A stretch of DNA of 64,000 nt from NCBI GenBank assembly GCA_032622095.1, contig CP136066.1, forward strand, positions 92,029,319 through 92,093,318. Reading direction: 5' to 3'. The stretch's first letter is position 1; each line of letters begins with the position of its first letter. Source of the DNA: Siphonodentalium dalli (Eukaryota > Mollusca > Scaphopoda > Gadilida > Siphonodentaliidae). Positions 1 to 13,700 of the stretch are shown in pieces. The notes beneath the pieces are model-generated. The model saw nothing but the letters and a program-made list of their open reading frames with translations. It was not told the origin of the DNA and did not search any database. The position numbers were made by a program, and so were the translations under genes.

Positions 1-1575
1 GAATCATTCTAGCGCGACCCGTGTCTGGCACGTCGACCGTATAAAACAGCGTCGGGGCACAGACGTGCTAACTCTTGTCCGTTGTAAATATGCATTGAAG
101 GCTATATATACGGGGATATGCATGTGTTGACTGACAAAGGACGTTTCGCGAAATCTTGGAATAAATATATTGCGGAGATATATACGAAGGTTCAAGGGAG
201 ATGAATGACAAGATCCCGATTTTGAAACCAACGAAAGCGTAAATTATGAGATTCATGCACCATATAGAAGAATAAATAAAGACACATCGAGGGCCATGCA
301 GTTTATAGTGCATTGTCAGAGGACACCATCATGGCCAATTTTACTATTTAGTGGACTTCCCAAGGGAAATCATTATAGCAGACGGCATTTTGTATCAAAA
401 CTGCAAAAATTGTTTGAAATATACGATTACAGCACGTGCCAAATCAAACAAACGTAATACGAGCCAGAGACGCGCCAATGTCGAGCCAGGGGAAGATAGC
501 ACGCCCCGTGTTTGGCGCGACGTATAAAACGGGCCTTAGGCTCATGGGGATGTCTATATATGGTTTTGGTCAAATCGGCACTCTCAATACTTCTATATCT
601 TATTACTTTTGGAAAAAAATCGGCGACAAATGTTTTATCAATGTTGCTGTCATCCCATAACCAGTTCCTTTTCCCTACGACACCGCCTTTAAGTGCGCAC
701 CATTGGATTCAGTGTAGCATAAGCTGGTGCTATATAAGTTTGGCGAAAATTAATCAGCAACAACATTTTTACTTTTTGTGCACCTACCACCCATCCCTGA
801 CCAGAATATGACCACTTTGTATTCTTCAGGTTCCTCGAATTAAGGAAATGGTTTGGTGGAAGTCGCGGAGTTTAAACATTCTTATTAATTTTAGTACCCT
901 TCTCCTCTCCCACCCTGACAAGTAATGGGTCAATTTGGCGTCTTTAAGCCACACGATTCTATTCCTCGTATCAGGCAGAATAATATATATTAATTTGGTC
1001 GGCGCTAAACATATTTGACCACCGTTGGTGCCATCCCCTCTGCCCTCCCTGACTCGAACGGTTTAAAATGCCTAAAGTGACGCCATTCGAGTTAGTGATG
1101 GAAGAGGAGAGGGCACACCATAAGACTCCTATTATCAAGGAGATGAACTTATATAAGTTTGGTAGAAATAATCTGCAAAATTTTTGTTGTTACTCCCACC
1201 TTTTCTGTACCTGACCCCGACAGCGTCACTTTAGCTATTTTAACACGCATCGTTATCTTCCTCGTAGACATCTACTCCTGTTAGACCACTGTGGCGCCCC
1301 TATATAATCAGCCGTTAATTCCTATAGCAGACAGACATATATAGGCAAGTATAGATATATAAAATGTCAACACTTGGATAAGTCGACTTAACACTTGTCC
1401 AAAGATATTCGTCTTTGAGAATCCACAATTGATATAATTTCCAGGTGGACAACTTAAACAACTCTCAGACTAACTAGCTTTGGGAACTGTGGGAGTTGAC
1501 GGAGAACGTATATATGACCTTACTGTTTGAGTAGGAACGATTACATACACACTATAATTATGCAATTTCATTCAG
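1..1575. other. Upstream flank with short diverged repeats
   Basis: No exon is supported here; in particular no signal-peptide exon ending in phase 1 was found. Two similar segments occur around 12-50 and 500-535, each carrying CCGTGT(C/T)TGGC followed by CGTATAAAAC, which resembles a TATA box. A second pair around 730-800 and 1148-1220 shares TATATAAGTTTGG and the following 50 bases in diverged form. These look like old duplications; promoter function is not shown. Confidence 0.4.
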
Positions 1576-1725
1576 GTATAGTTATTGAAAACGACGTTTG
1601 GAACCCTGACGTAGAGCATGTACTGACGGCGGCCATTCGTTCTCAACAAAGTACAACAAATATAACATTGGATGGACAGTTTCATCACATTCCGACAAGG
1701 AGTGCCCACAATGCAAGCTCAGCAG
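1576..1725 (+). CDS. iGluR exon 1: start of amino-terminal domain
   Basis: Encodes the first strand and helix of the amino-terminal domain ([20 protein letters not shown], then [20 protein letters not shown]). This fits the family pattern of a beta strand, an Ala-rich helix, a long strand and the helix leading to the VC motif. It follows a TTCATTCAG acceptor, begins with two bases of a split codon and ends in phase 1 at CAG|GTATTA. The spare base plus TT from exon 2 gives valine, so the junction reads SSA-VC. NIT and NAS are possible N-glycosylation sites. An ATG at 1560 could in principle start a version without a signal peptide, but a spliced upstream exon is more likely. Confidence 0.72.
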
Positions 1726-4700
1726 GTATTACTCCTGGTTAAATAATCCTGCTAATGCGATATGATGTCGGCGGGTCCTGCTGAAACGCTAAGATGCTGG
1801 TGGGGCAAAATAAGACCAGAAGTATATACCGTTATACTCTGAGTAATCGACTTCTTAATCACAGCAGAATTATGGGTAACTTTTCAGGATTTAGTCGGAA
1901 ATATGGCTTGTTGCCATTCACCGGAAAGCTATCTCCGAGAGCTTTCCGATGAATGGCAACAAGCCATATTTCCGACTAAATCCTAGTTACCCATAATTCT
2001 GCTGTGGTTAAGAAGTCGATTACTTAGAGCATTACTGTACCGTTATATTTTTTTAAGTTATCATTTTCGGCTTATTTTTGGCTAATCCGAGCGATTGGAG
2101 AAAAAGCCTGTACTGTGAGTACAAAGCATTTAAGAATATATAATATGTGAAATATTTTAGTAACGCCTGCACTGGTGATTGCAGAACGACAGGGGTAACC
2201 GTCTGGATTATGGTTCACTCCAGATCAGCCGCTATTCAAATTATTTGCAAGGTATATCTTTTTGAATGTCCTATACAAACAATGAATATTCTCCGATTCG
2301 TTTAGATTAGCCAAAGGCCGAGAATATTACATATTTATAAAACATATATAACGATATATTTTTGATACAGCCTCATTTTGCCTCACCATCATCATAGCAA
2401 CTCAACAGAAAACACACCAACATCTTAGCATATTAGCACGATGATTTAACAAGGGGTGGGTATGCATTACATCTTGTAATTTGAAACACAGATCCAAACA
2501 CAATTTTTTTAAATGTCGGTCAAATGTAGAAGATGTAATGTAAGATATAGATATAATTTCTCCAGGTGTATGGTATATATTATAGCGTGATGTGAGGCTA
2601 GCTAGGATGGACCAATAACACATAATTGCATCAGTTACTTTCGTCATAGAGTTGAATCGGGCCATTTAATAATAGCTTACAATTAAAAATTATCATGAAG
2701 GCGATCACAAAGAAATCCCTAAATAGCCCGAACGAAGTCGAGTACATCAGCTAGTCTACTATATAATGTGAGACTTCCGTATATATATGTGTGTGTGTGT
2801 ATATATGTGGGTACTTCATGGAATCCAAAACGCGTGTACAGATTGAGCTCAAATTACATACGGTCGTGCTTTGGGGAAGCTCAGAGCACCCGTTCTCCAA
2901 TCTCTGTCACAAAAAACGGCACTGCGGTGGTTAAGACATCAACGATCTTTATATTGACCTTATACGGAGGTTTTAACAATTAACGCTCTTTATTGCAATG
3001 GACGTGGCTAAACGACTGACCCCATGCGTCCGATGCTGATTCCAATGGACGTGGCTAAAAGACTGACCCCATGCGTCCGAAATACGGATGCGGACGAAAT
3101 GCAATTATCTCGACTTTCACGACGGGATTAATTGACTGTCTGCTCTGAAGTTTAGGACGTGGAGGACGGGTACCATGAATAACTCATTGAAAAACAAAGA
3201 ATGCGTTATCTCGTAAACGGGTGGAGCTATCGACTTGAAATTTGCTATCTGAATGTATCTTGCCCCGGTTTTATCGGGTCGCCGAGCCCGTGCGACGGCA
3301 GCTTCGCGCATGCGCAGACGAGATCTCGGAAACGGGTGGAGCTATCGACTTGAAATTTGGTATGTGAATGTATCTTGCCCCGGGTACGAATTTTATCGGG
3401 TCGCCGAGCCCGTGCGACGCCCGTGCAGCACATGCGCAGACCAGATTTCGGAAACGGGTGGAGCTATCGACTTGAAATTTGGTTAAATTAAAAAAATGTC
3501 ATGTTTCTGAAACAAAGCCATGAAACGAATGCCGCCAGGCGGGCTAACCTGCTAGTCTACTATATAATTTGAGAACTATATATATATGTGTGTGTGTGTG
3601 AGGGATGGTGTGTGTGTGTGTGTGATGGTGTGTGTGTGTGTGGGTGTACTTCATAGAATCGAAAACGGCGGGTCGGATCGAGCTCAAATTTCATATATAA
3701 TGGTAAAAACCACGGGAATGGTCAACGTCGCGTTTTGGACAAGCTCTGAGCCCTCATTCTCCACTCCCAATCATCAAAATCACCGCAAACGGCACATCGG
3801 GGGTTAAGGAGGCAATATCTTTATATTGACCATATTTGGAGTTGTTAACCGACTAACGCTCTTTATTGTCATCGGCGTTGCTAAACGCTCGCATGTGCCT
3901 ACGAAACTACGGACGTAAAACGCGAAATGCATTTATCTTGATTAAAAAGTCAGAATTAACTCATCGGAAAACAAAACATGCGTGTTGTGTGATTCTCATG
4001 TCTGTCGTTCATAGGAACGGGGGAAATTTTCAATCATACATCTTTTAGGAACGGGTACTGCGTGTTGTGTGAAAACAAAATGCGTGTTGTGTGATTCTTA
4101 TGTCTGTCGTTCCAAGGAACGGGGGAATTTTTCATCGGGTCAGTTTTTCCGCCCGATGTACCTTAAATCATACCTCTTTTAGGGACGGGTACTGCGTGTT
4201 GTGTGATTCTTATGTCTTCTCCACCTTGAAACGGGTACCCACAAATTATATATATGTGTGTGTCCTTTATAGGCTCGAACCGATTGAGCTCAAACTTGCT
4301 ACCTACGGGAAGTGTCATGGACGGGTTAAATTGTGACCCGGACCTGACCTTGACGTTGAAAATGATAAATTCAAGGTCAAAATCGGGAAAAATGCACAAT
4401 TAACTCATGTTATAAACAAAAAAATAATATTAACTCATTGAAAAACAAAAAATTAAATAAAAAAATTAATTATAAAAATTAACTAAAAAAAATAATTAAA
4501 TTTTTTTTAAATTGTCATGTTTCTGACGAACGCCGCCAGTGGCGGGCTAACCTGCTAGTATTATCTATTTATAGATTTAGTTACTAACTTTATACCTGTA
4601 TATTGTACAAAGAAATGTTTGACAAATGTATCTATATCAATATTACCATAAGGGTCATTAAAAATTAGATACGACCAAACAAAATTTTTAAGGGTGCATG

Positions 4701-7700
4701 TGATTGTGAGGAATAATAGGATCATAGGTAAATTTAATTCATGGACGCTTGTTAATTTTCATTGGACTACATTAATCACGTAAATTTTTATATTTCAAAT
4801 GATGACAGGAATGTGGAAAGTTGAACTACCCAAGTAATACTGGCTATACGCACGAAGAGATATACATGTATATAAAAAGCAAAATAGAAGATGGCTGCTG
4901 GCGACCATGTTTTCCAAAAAAATTAAAATCATTCGATAGCTCCCATCTAGTGGTCACCCCGAAGATCAATATGAAGTTTGGTGACTATCAGATGAGGGAT
5001 GTGGTCTGTAGAGGTGCTAAAGAAAAGAATTCAGTCATACAAAGAGTAAGATACAAAATTGCTGTCTGTGGTCATGTTTTTAACGAAATTCGGAAAAAAA
5101 ATAGATCACTCTCACCCTGGTTATCCAGAAGATCATTGTGGAATCTGGTGGCGATCGGTCAATGTATGTCGTCTGTATGATCAACCAAATTATTTAGCCA
5201 TAAAAATAGTAAAACTCAAGATCACCGCTGGCAGTGATGTTTTCACAAGGAAATTTTGAGAAAAAATATGGCTCCCATCTAGTGGTGACCCAAACATCCA
5301 CATGAGAAACAGTTCTCCAATAAATGCTGGCTGCAGGGTGCGCCAATTGATTCAAATTTGAAATTTGGCAGGGTGTACTGCTGGTGGCCATGTTTTCCCC
5401 GCAAATTTGATAGACTAATGAACAAAACCACCGAATCCGTTGAATCAATATACATATACACATACACATATGCATTGTTATCCACACTACTGGTATATAC
5501 AGGTACTGGAAATAACTATATTATACTAGTATACACAAAATAAACTATATATTATGGCAATGGGTTCTAATATCCGAACATAACAGCTGAGAACTTGGTG
5601 TGAATTGAAGAGTAGTGGGGTCTCAAGAATATCTACTCCTCCACGTTAGAAACATGCCATTAAATAGCATAAGTATAATCTAGCTCGAAGACAGAAGTGA
5701 TCCATCAAACCGCTCTTAATTCAACCAGGTCATCACACCACATGTACGGTCGATCACATGATGATCTAGGTGGAATCGGGCTTCTCAAAGTACCCCCGGT
5801 GCCACACATGCCGGTACCGGTGTCGATACTTTGCTAGTACCGTGGTTCCTGTACCGGTACAGCCTTGTTACAGTTCTAGGAATATCTAGAGGTAATACAG
5901 TGCTGAAAATCACAAGCCACGAACTCTATTATTAACACGAACTAATGATAATTTGATATCAGAATAAAGAAACTATTTCGGGATATTATATACCATTTTG
6001 GAATATGCTAACAAACTTTCCCGTAGAGTTTAGTGATGCGCAAATGATAAGAAATTGTAACTGGGTTTAGTGTATAATTGCCACAACTGGGCAAAATAAA
6101 GGCAAAAACATAAGTTGCAATCACAAGTTCCCAACACAAAATAATCGTTGAAAATTAAAACAATATCACAAGGCCGTGCTTTCAAAGAATTGGAATTCAA
6201 CCATTGAAGAGTTATAATAGACACATAAAAACCAGGAACCACCCTTCCGTGACCGATCTCTCACGCCATGAATACAATCACGATCGATGTGCATCGCGTG
6301 TAGTTTAAAGAGCGAAACTTGATACTACCGTATTTTGCCAGACAGCCTGCTGATCTAAGAACGTGCATATATGCAACCACAGTACCGAGTACCGGCGGAT
6401 CTGCACACCAGCACCGTTACCGCAAAAAATGCCCGAGTACGCGGTACCGGTACTGCGTACCGTTGAGAAGCCTGGGTGGAATTGTTGTATAAAAAACAGC
6501 ACTACATGTAAATATAAAATAAAAAAGTGCTACATCTTATTACAGATTATTTCCACATATAATCAGTGACTACAGGTAGTCTAACAAAATAAAGTTTCAG
6601 TGACACTCGATCCGAAGAGGGGGATAACTTCATCTGTTACAGTCAATGGAGCGATTATGAATCTGGAAAGCTGAAATTTCTAAGTAATACTAGATATGGA
6701 CATGACAAGTATAGTGTGTTTCAGAACGAAAAAGTGGAATAAAATCAACACATTTGTAAATTTAAAAACAATTCGAACGTTATTGTATTCCATGTCCTAG
6801 CCCGGACATATACACCAAATTTCAATAATATTCATTGAGAAACAACGGACCAAACGCCATATAACACCCCGTATACATCTTTTATTCCGAGCCGGCCTTT
6901 TATTCCGAGTTGGCACACGTCGATTGGGGCGAGTTAGCCCTGGGGCGAGTACGCCGATTCCTGCACCTTCTCGATTTGCAGCATGTATACATTTACGCTG
7001 GTTTACGCGTAACTTAATTTACAAAGTTCCCCAATTAGTATCGTAAATAGAGCGACTGTATTTGACAGAGACTGCCTCTGTTATTGATAATCATGTTGTT
7101 ATAATTAAAAAACGACAAATGCACATGCCGTTCAAACGTAGTAGTCTATTTTCCCCATGTTAAACGACATCCGCAAATAACAAATAACGCTAACCTACTG
7201 CAAATGTTTTACACGACAACTGTTAACATATTTGGGCTGAATTCATCTGATGTGGTATGATTCCTCAAAATAAACAACAAACCATCGTTACTTGGAAATG
7301 TAGTTTGGAAATGTAGTTTGGGCTAACATTTACACAAATCCTCCAGCTCCTCTATCCTGACACAGACGTCAGATGAAAAACAGCCATTAGATAACCGCCA
7401 AAATTGGGCGAAATGACACCGGTGCACGGAGTGGAAGGGTGTAGCTGCCATCGAGCCTTGCATGACGCTATATAATACCAAATATTTACATGGTGCCACT
7501 GTAACGTATTTGCTATGACGACAAATCCAATCGATTTAAAATAATGCTCCGCACACGAGTTTGCATGTGCCGAATGCCAAAGCTGCAACAATTATGTTTG
7601 TTATCGAGTCGTTTGTCGTGAAATCTGATAACATATTCTGGCGGATCGATGTGATATTAGGTTTATACAGTAATAATGAATTGAAAATCACCGCCAAATC

Positions 7701-10700
7701 TATTTGTAAGTTGACAAAATGTAAAAATAAAGTACAAACAGTTACAATGTCGTGCGAATTCCATACAACTTCATACATAATCGCCTGTAATAGGACAAAC
7801 GTGTGAGCTTGGAAATCTCATTCATGCAGATGAGATTTCATGTAGTTTTCCGTTAAAGGCATCCTTATCTTCGCATTGGTGACATGGTATAGCTTCACGC
7901 CATGTTAGTATGTCATACCTCTGATTCAACTTTTGCGACTAAATTTACTATAACCAGTTGGAAAATTCCCGACCACAGAGCGGTGTTAAGTTGGAAATAT
8001 CCAACAGAACGAAAAGATTGGGCTACCAACTGGAAAATTCCAACCCAGGGGTCCCAGATTTGAAATTTAGATTTAGATCAAGAGGTGGGTCAGTTGGAAG
8101 TTCCACGTTGTACGCCCGGATATGACCATCAAGCCACCATCAAGTCAACGAATGTACTAGAAGCTCAGAAATGAGTTAGCTGAATACATCGAGCTATAGT
8201 ATATATGGTATGTCGCTAATTTAAGTTTATATGATGAGATATTAATATACACAAAAATAATCAATAGCTAACTACGCTAAGGGACAGGGTCGCGATTTGA
8301 AGACATCCAGGCAAAAATTGTAAGGTATTTTAAACTATAATGATTTTCCAGGATCCATTATACGAAAAAACAGTTGGAAATATTATTAAGAGAAGAACAA
8401 TATAATGCATTTTAATACCTTTGAAAAGTTGAAAATACCATTTTCTTCTTTGTCTCTTTAGGTACAATGAAGTGCTATACTAATTAATAATTTAACAAAT
8501 CAATAAAATCACACACTTGCTTATTGTCTTGGCTCTATGAGAGAATATTCATAGTGTCATATTGTTGATGTATTTCTTTAATTGCGTGATATAACATCAT
8601 ACCCCGTATATTACAATGAAGAATAAAGCAGCATCAATAGTTCAGCACAATGAAAACAAATGTTGGTATGTATGCTGATGGGATTTGGCAACGAACTTGT
8701 GACATAAAACTTATTTCAGGCCAATGACATGAACATTCCCAAATATTTCTAAATGAAAATTATTATATAATTTCTTGAATCAAGAAAAAATAGTTTTCTC
8801 TCATTATATCATGGATATATAAATTTCACTAGTGAAAAAGTTCTATTTTAAAGATGTTATTGGTACCTGAGAACGGAAATTTTAAATGCTTTCATTTTTC
8901 AAGTATAGTGAATGGAATTATAATTTCCAACGAAGTGATGATTCTTAAATTGAATGTCAAAGTAATAATTTGGACCAAATTTCAAAAATAAATTACTGAG
9001 AAATTTTGGCAAAACGTGTCTCTGATCCTTAACTTGAATCAGTCTACATGTGCATGTATATAGTTTGCAGATTTCGAGAAATGGGTTGCCGCGTCATATT
9101 TGCTTTGTCCAGTTGTGAGACGGCAAAATATCTGGACTCACAGGCGCGATCACTGCGCATTCCATTGATTCTGTTTCCGTCGAGGATCTGCAAAAGACGA
9201 CGTCTGGGAAACTCGACCTTTGACCTTCGGCTGAATCTAGAATTCATTAGTAGACTCATTGCTGACGTTGCCAGGCACCATAAATGGAAGAAAGTCGTTC
9301 TTGTTTACGACGGAACTCTCGGTATGTTTACTCCAGTCGCAGGCCTTTGTCACACACAAACGAAGCCAGGCGCTGTCGTTATCCTGTTTAAAGTGATGTG
9401 AAACACTCCGGTAGGGTGATCAAATAGAAATGGAGAATATTCTTGCTCAAAGTAGTTATTTTTACGAATATTAATCCAAATGGGCAATTTAGAAAAACGA
9501 TGGCAATTTTCATATTTTGCACACATATCTCGCAGAGAATTTCAAATGTGTACTGGAAAAAAGACCACACGAACACTATAAGCATAAAATAAATTATGTA
9601 CTCATTTTGTCCAGGTTGAGTCATGTTTTGATATGCACACCCTCTATCTCGTTCGTTTCCACTTGAATAGACCATTAGTCCTTTACCCGGTTAACATATT
9701 ATAATATCGGCGAATTTTATAAACTTATCATTGTTGAAACCTATTAATATAAACACATTTATCATCTATGCCGGACCGTTTCAAATGTTAACCGCGGCAA
9801 TTTTAACACAATATTGTTATATCTAAAGGAACAAAAGCGATCTTATCCTGGCTAAGTTGAAGAGTATACCCGAGTGAACACAGACCATTGAACAGATAAG
9901 CTGTTGATAGTCTGAAACACTTCACATCTTCATTTAACACCGCTGTGCATGGCTTTCATCGCAGTATGACGTAATCGCTCATGGTTTTAATTAATAAAAC
10001 ATTCCACGCGACAATATTCTGATTAGTTTTGGCAGCGTCCTGTCGCGATTTCTAGTTGACTGACAGTGGCATAATTCTGTTTGAAAGTAAAGTGATTTCT
10101 TGTTTTTCAGAATATAGAACGCATATATATATGTGTTGAATTGTAGGCTGGTGCTGATTATACTATCGAGTTCTAGAGGAATTTAAAATTATTTTATTTC
10201 ACAAAAACCGAAATTTCAGCTGTAACAAAAGGCACTCATGGCAGTGCACTATCAAACAATGTAATAAAACAGTAATGAGGATTACATGAATCCTTTGCTG
10301 ATGGTAGATTGTGAGTATAGTGGCATAATGACAAGTAACAATGGGGGATTAAAGAAGCCTAGGCACGGTATTTGAAGGTATGGATATAACTATATAGAAT
10401 GTTATATGTTCAATAAAACAAAAATATTCATTTCTTGTGAGACCAGAAAGTTTTTTTTATTTGGCTAAAAACAAATCAAAATTGGCCAAAATATTTTTCG
10501 ATCTTAACTAGAGACCTACTATCCACAGTAAGTTTGTATGTTTTATAAAATTGACTTTTATTAAATATGACCTACTTACTTATTATTTTAGGACGTTCGC
10601 AAATTCAGGATATCACGATAAAGTTGTCGAGGAATTACACAAGTGTTTTGCACCTGAACATGCTTCCTGATCAACAGAACAACGCCAATCGATTCGCCGA

Positions 10701-13700
10701 GGATACCTTTAATAGGATTTCCTCATCTGGAATAAAGCAAATCGTCATGGTGTGTGACAAACACAACACAGAAGAATTTCTCAAATCGGTATGGTTACGA
10801 TCATTTGAAAATATCATGATATAACACCGGTTTTTTGTTCCATTTTTTAGCCAGTATTGAGTTGGATAAAACACCCGGAATATTATAATCACCGTGAAAA
10901 CTTTTTCCTGGAAATAACAACAGCTGACGTTCAACAGCCTGATCTACATGTAGGCATGACAGATGACACATATAACGAACGAATAATTCTTAAATGACGA
11001 CATGCGTGTGTGTTTATAGTATACAAACATAAAATATATAATAATGTGGTACCAATGCTAAATAAAAAAATAAAAAAATAAAACACACACGGCCGAAAAC
11101 ACATAGCGATTGTGCACATTCATGGGATAGCATTGAAAGGTTTTGTTGAGTACTTGTTGTATTTTAGCTCAACTCGACAAAGTTTGATCTAGTGTCATGG
11201 GTTGGTGCCCTTCGTCCGTCCATGTGTGCGTCCGTCCATCAACAGTTTCATTTTACCACATTCCTCATCCGATCACCACCAAATTTCATATGGATCTTCG
11301 GGGTGACCTCCAGATGGGAACTATCGATTATCTAAGAAATTCGTCGAAAAATGGCCACCATTAGCCATCTTGGTTTTCAAATTTGAATCCATTGCAGTCC
11401 CAATTCATTGGAGACATGTTTTGAAAAACTACATGTATGTTTACGATCACCTCTAGATGGGAGCTTTCGAATTTGAAGGATTTACCACATCCCGAATCCG
11501 ATCAACAGACTTTATATGGATAATCAGGATGACCTATGGATGGGAGCCATCGCTTTTATCCGAAATTCGTTGAAAAATATGGCTGCCATTGGCTATCATG
11601 GAATTTACTCTTTGCAAAATTCTTCGGCACACCCTACAGGCCACACTCCTCATCCAATCGTCACCAAACTTAATAATGATATGGTGTGTGACCTCTAGAT
11701 GGGAATTGTCGGTTATTTCCGAAATTCACTAAAACATGGCCGTCAGCAGCCATCTTTGATATCAAATTTGATTGAGTCCATCAGCACACTCTGGAGCCCT
11801 CTTTTATCACAGAAATGTTTTAAAAATTTACAGGCATGTTTAGGATAATCTACAGATGAGAGCTATCGAACTAGAACGATTTTCGATGAAAAACATGGCC
11901 ACCGTCAGCCATCTTGGATTTTACTCTTTGCGTGACTAAATCCTTCGGCTCACCCTACTGGCCAAATTGCTCATCCGATCGTTACCAAACTTCATATGGA
12001 TCTTCGGGGTGACCTCTAATGTGAGCCATCGATTATTTCCGAAATTCGTTGAAAAACTCGGCTGCCAGCAGCCATCTTGGATTTTACTCTTTGCATGACT
12101 AAATAATTCGGCACACCATACATACTCTTGGATTTGACTCTTTTAATGACTAAATTCTTCGGAACACCCTAGATGCAACATCACTCATCCGATGCCACCA
12201 CACTTCATATAATTCGTAGATGGGAGCTATAATTTTTTTCAGAAATTCGTTTAAAAAAAACAGGGCCGTCAGCAGCCATCTTGGATTGCACATATGAATC
12301 CATCGCACACCATCAAGCCCACATCAATTGGTGAAATGTTTGAAATGAAAATAGTTATACCCCCACTTTTGAAGAAAATGGGGGGATATACTGGATTGAC
12401 TGCGTCCGTCCGTCACGCTATCTCCCTCCGTGTGTCTAGCCGTCCGTCCGTCCGTCCGACCTCATAACTCGAACAACTATGTTCAAACCGATTTCAAGAA
12501 TTTTTTGTATGCAATCTCCTTAGGACTGCCTCTCCGCATGTTGCTAATTGCGGTTCGGTCCGACTCTTTTTTTTTAAGTTACGCCTCATTTTCGACTTAT
12601 TTTGACTTATAAAATTCTGTCCGACTTAATAACTTTAATAAATATGAACCGATTTCAATACGTTTTGGCATACATGCTTCTCACAATACCCTCTCTACAT
12701 GGTGCGGCTAGGGATTGGCTCAAACTGTTTTTCGTAATATGACACTTCATTTTCGACTTATTTTGACTTTGAAAATTCTGTCTGACTTTATAACTTTAAC
12801 AAATATGAACCAATTTGAAAAACTTTTTCTGTACAATCTTCTTGTGACACCATATCGATATTATTAGTCCGAATTTTTCTTTAAAGTTAAACAAAAATTT
12901 TGTTGGGTTTACGGATAATGCGGGTTGAATTTTCCACGGTGGGGGTATACTAGCACTCGAGTGCACACCTCTTGTTTTATCTACACAATACAAGCCCTTC
13001 ACTGACACTTTTAAACGTTTCTTCTTCTTTATCATTCTATTCAATGCTCAGCAAAAAATGTATTCTTCCCCAAGTTGAGCTACAGTTCCATTTACACTTT
13101 TACTTGATAAGCGCCGTGAAGAAATTTAGCTGTATACCTGAAGAGGTTACAAAGTCGTTAGTCTAGTAAGTCACTAAGTTGTGTCTAACCAGATTCAATC
13201 GCGATATTAGGGAGGTTTCTGGTGCAAAACACACGGATAGAGTTACGGTACTATATACGAATTTCATTGTGACGTCAAACAATAAACACAAACATGGGAG
13301 CGCGCTTCGTAAGCCAAAAAGGAATACAAAATTATCACCGGGTGATAAGCGGATAACTGGGACCAATATTAATCCCAGCCGAGACCGAGTGGAAAGCTGG
13401 CCAATCTTTTCAATCAAAGCCTTCCAATACAGAATTCGGAAAAGGCATGCTAAGATGTATAACAGTATTTTGTGGTATAGGTTTGTTTAGTTGGCTCATC
13501 TCTGGTATGTACGTGGTGCCTATGAGATTAGAGTCTTTTGTACAAACACTGTATAATCTTCGATGGGGTGGTGTGATTCGGATATGTGACATAATCTCTT
13601 CATATCACATTCGAGCAGTTGTAGGACCAGTGATGTAATGGATATATACATACACCAATGCTTGGTATATTAAACATTATTAAATTATAGAGGCAATGTT

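Noticed and set aside
1-1575. Signal-peptide exon of the receptor
   Set aside because: No ATG-led hydrophobic segment ending in phase 1 at a GT donor could be supported.
4821-5180. 119-codon plus-strand open frame
   Set aside because: It runs across diverged units of a non-coding repeat and resembles no protein.
13163-13490. Overlapping open frames of 84 and 103 codons on opposite strands
   Set aside because: No recognisable motif, no splice borders that fit the receptor, and mutual overlap.
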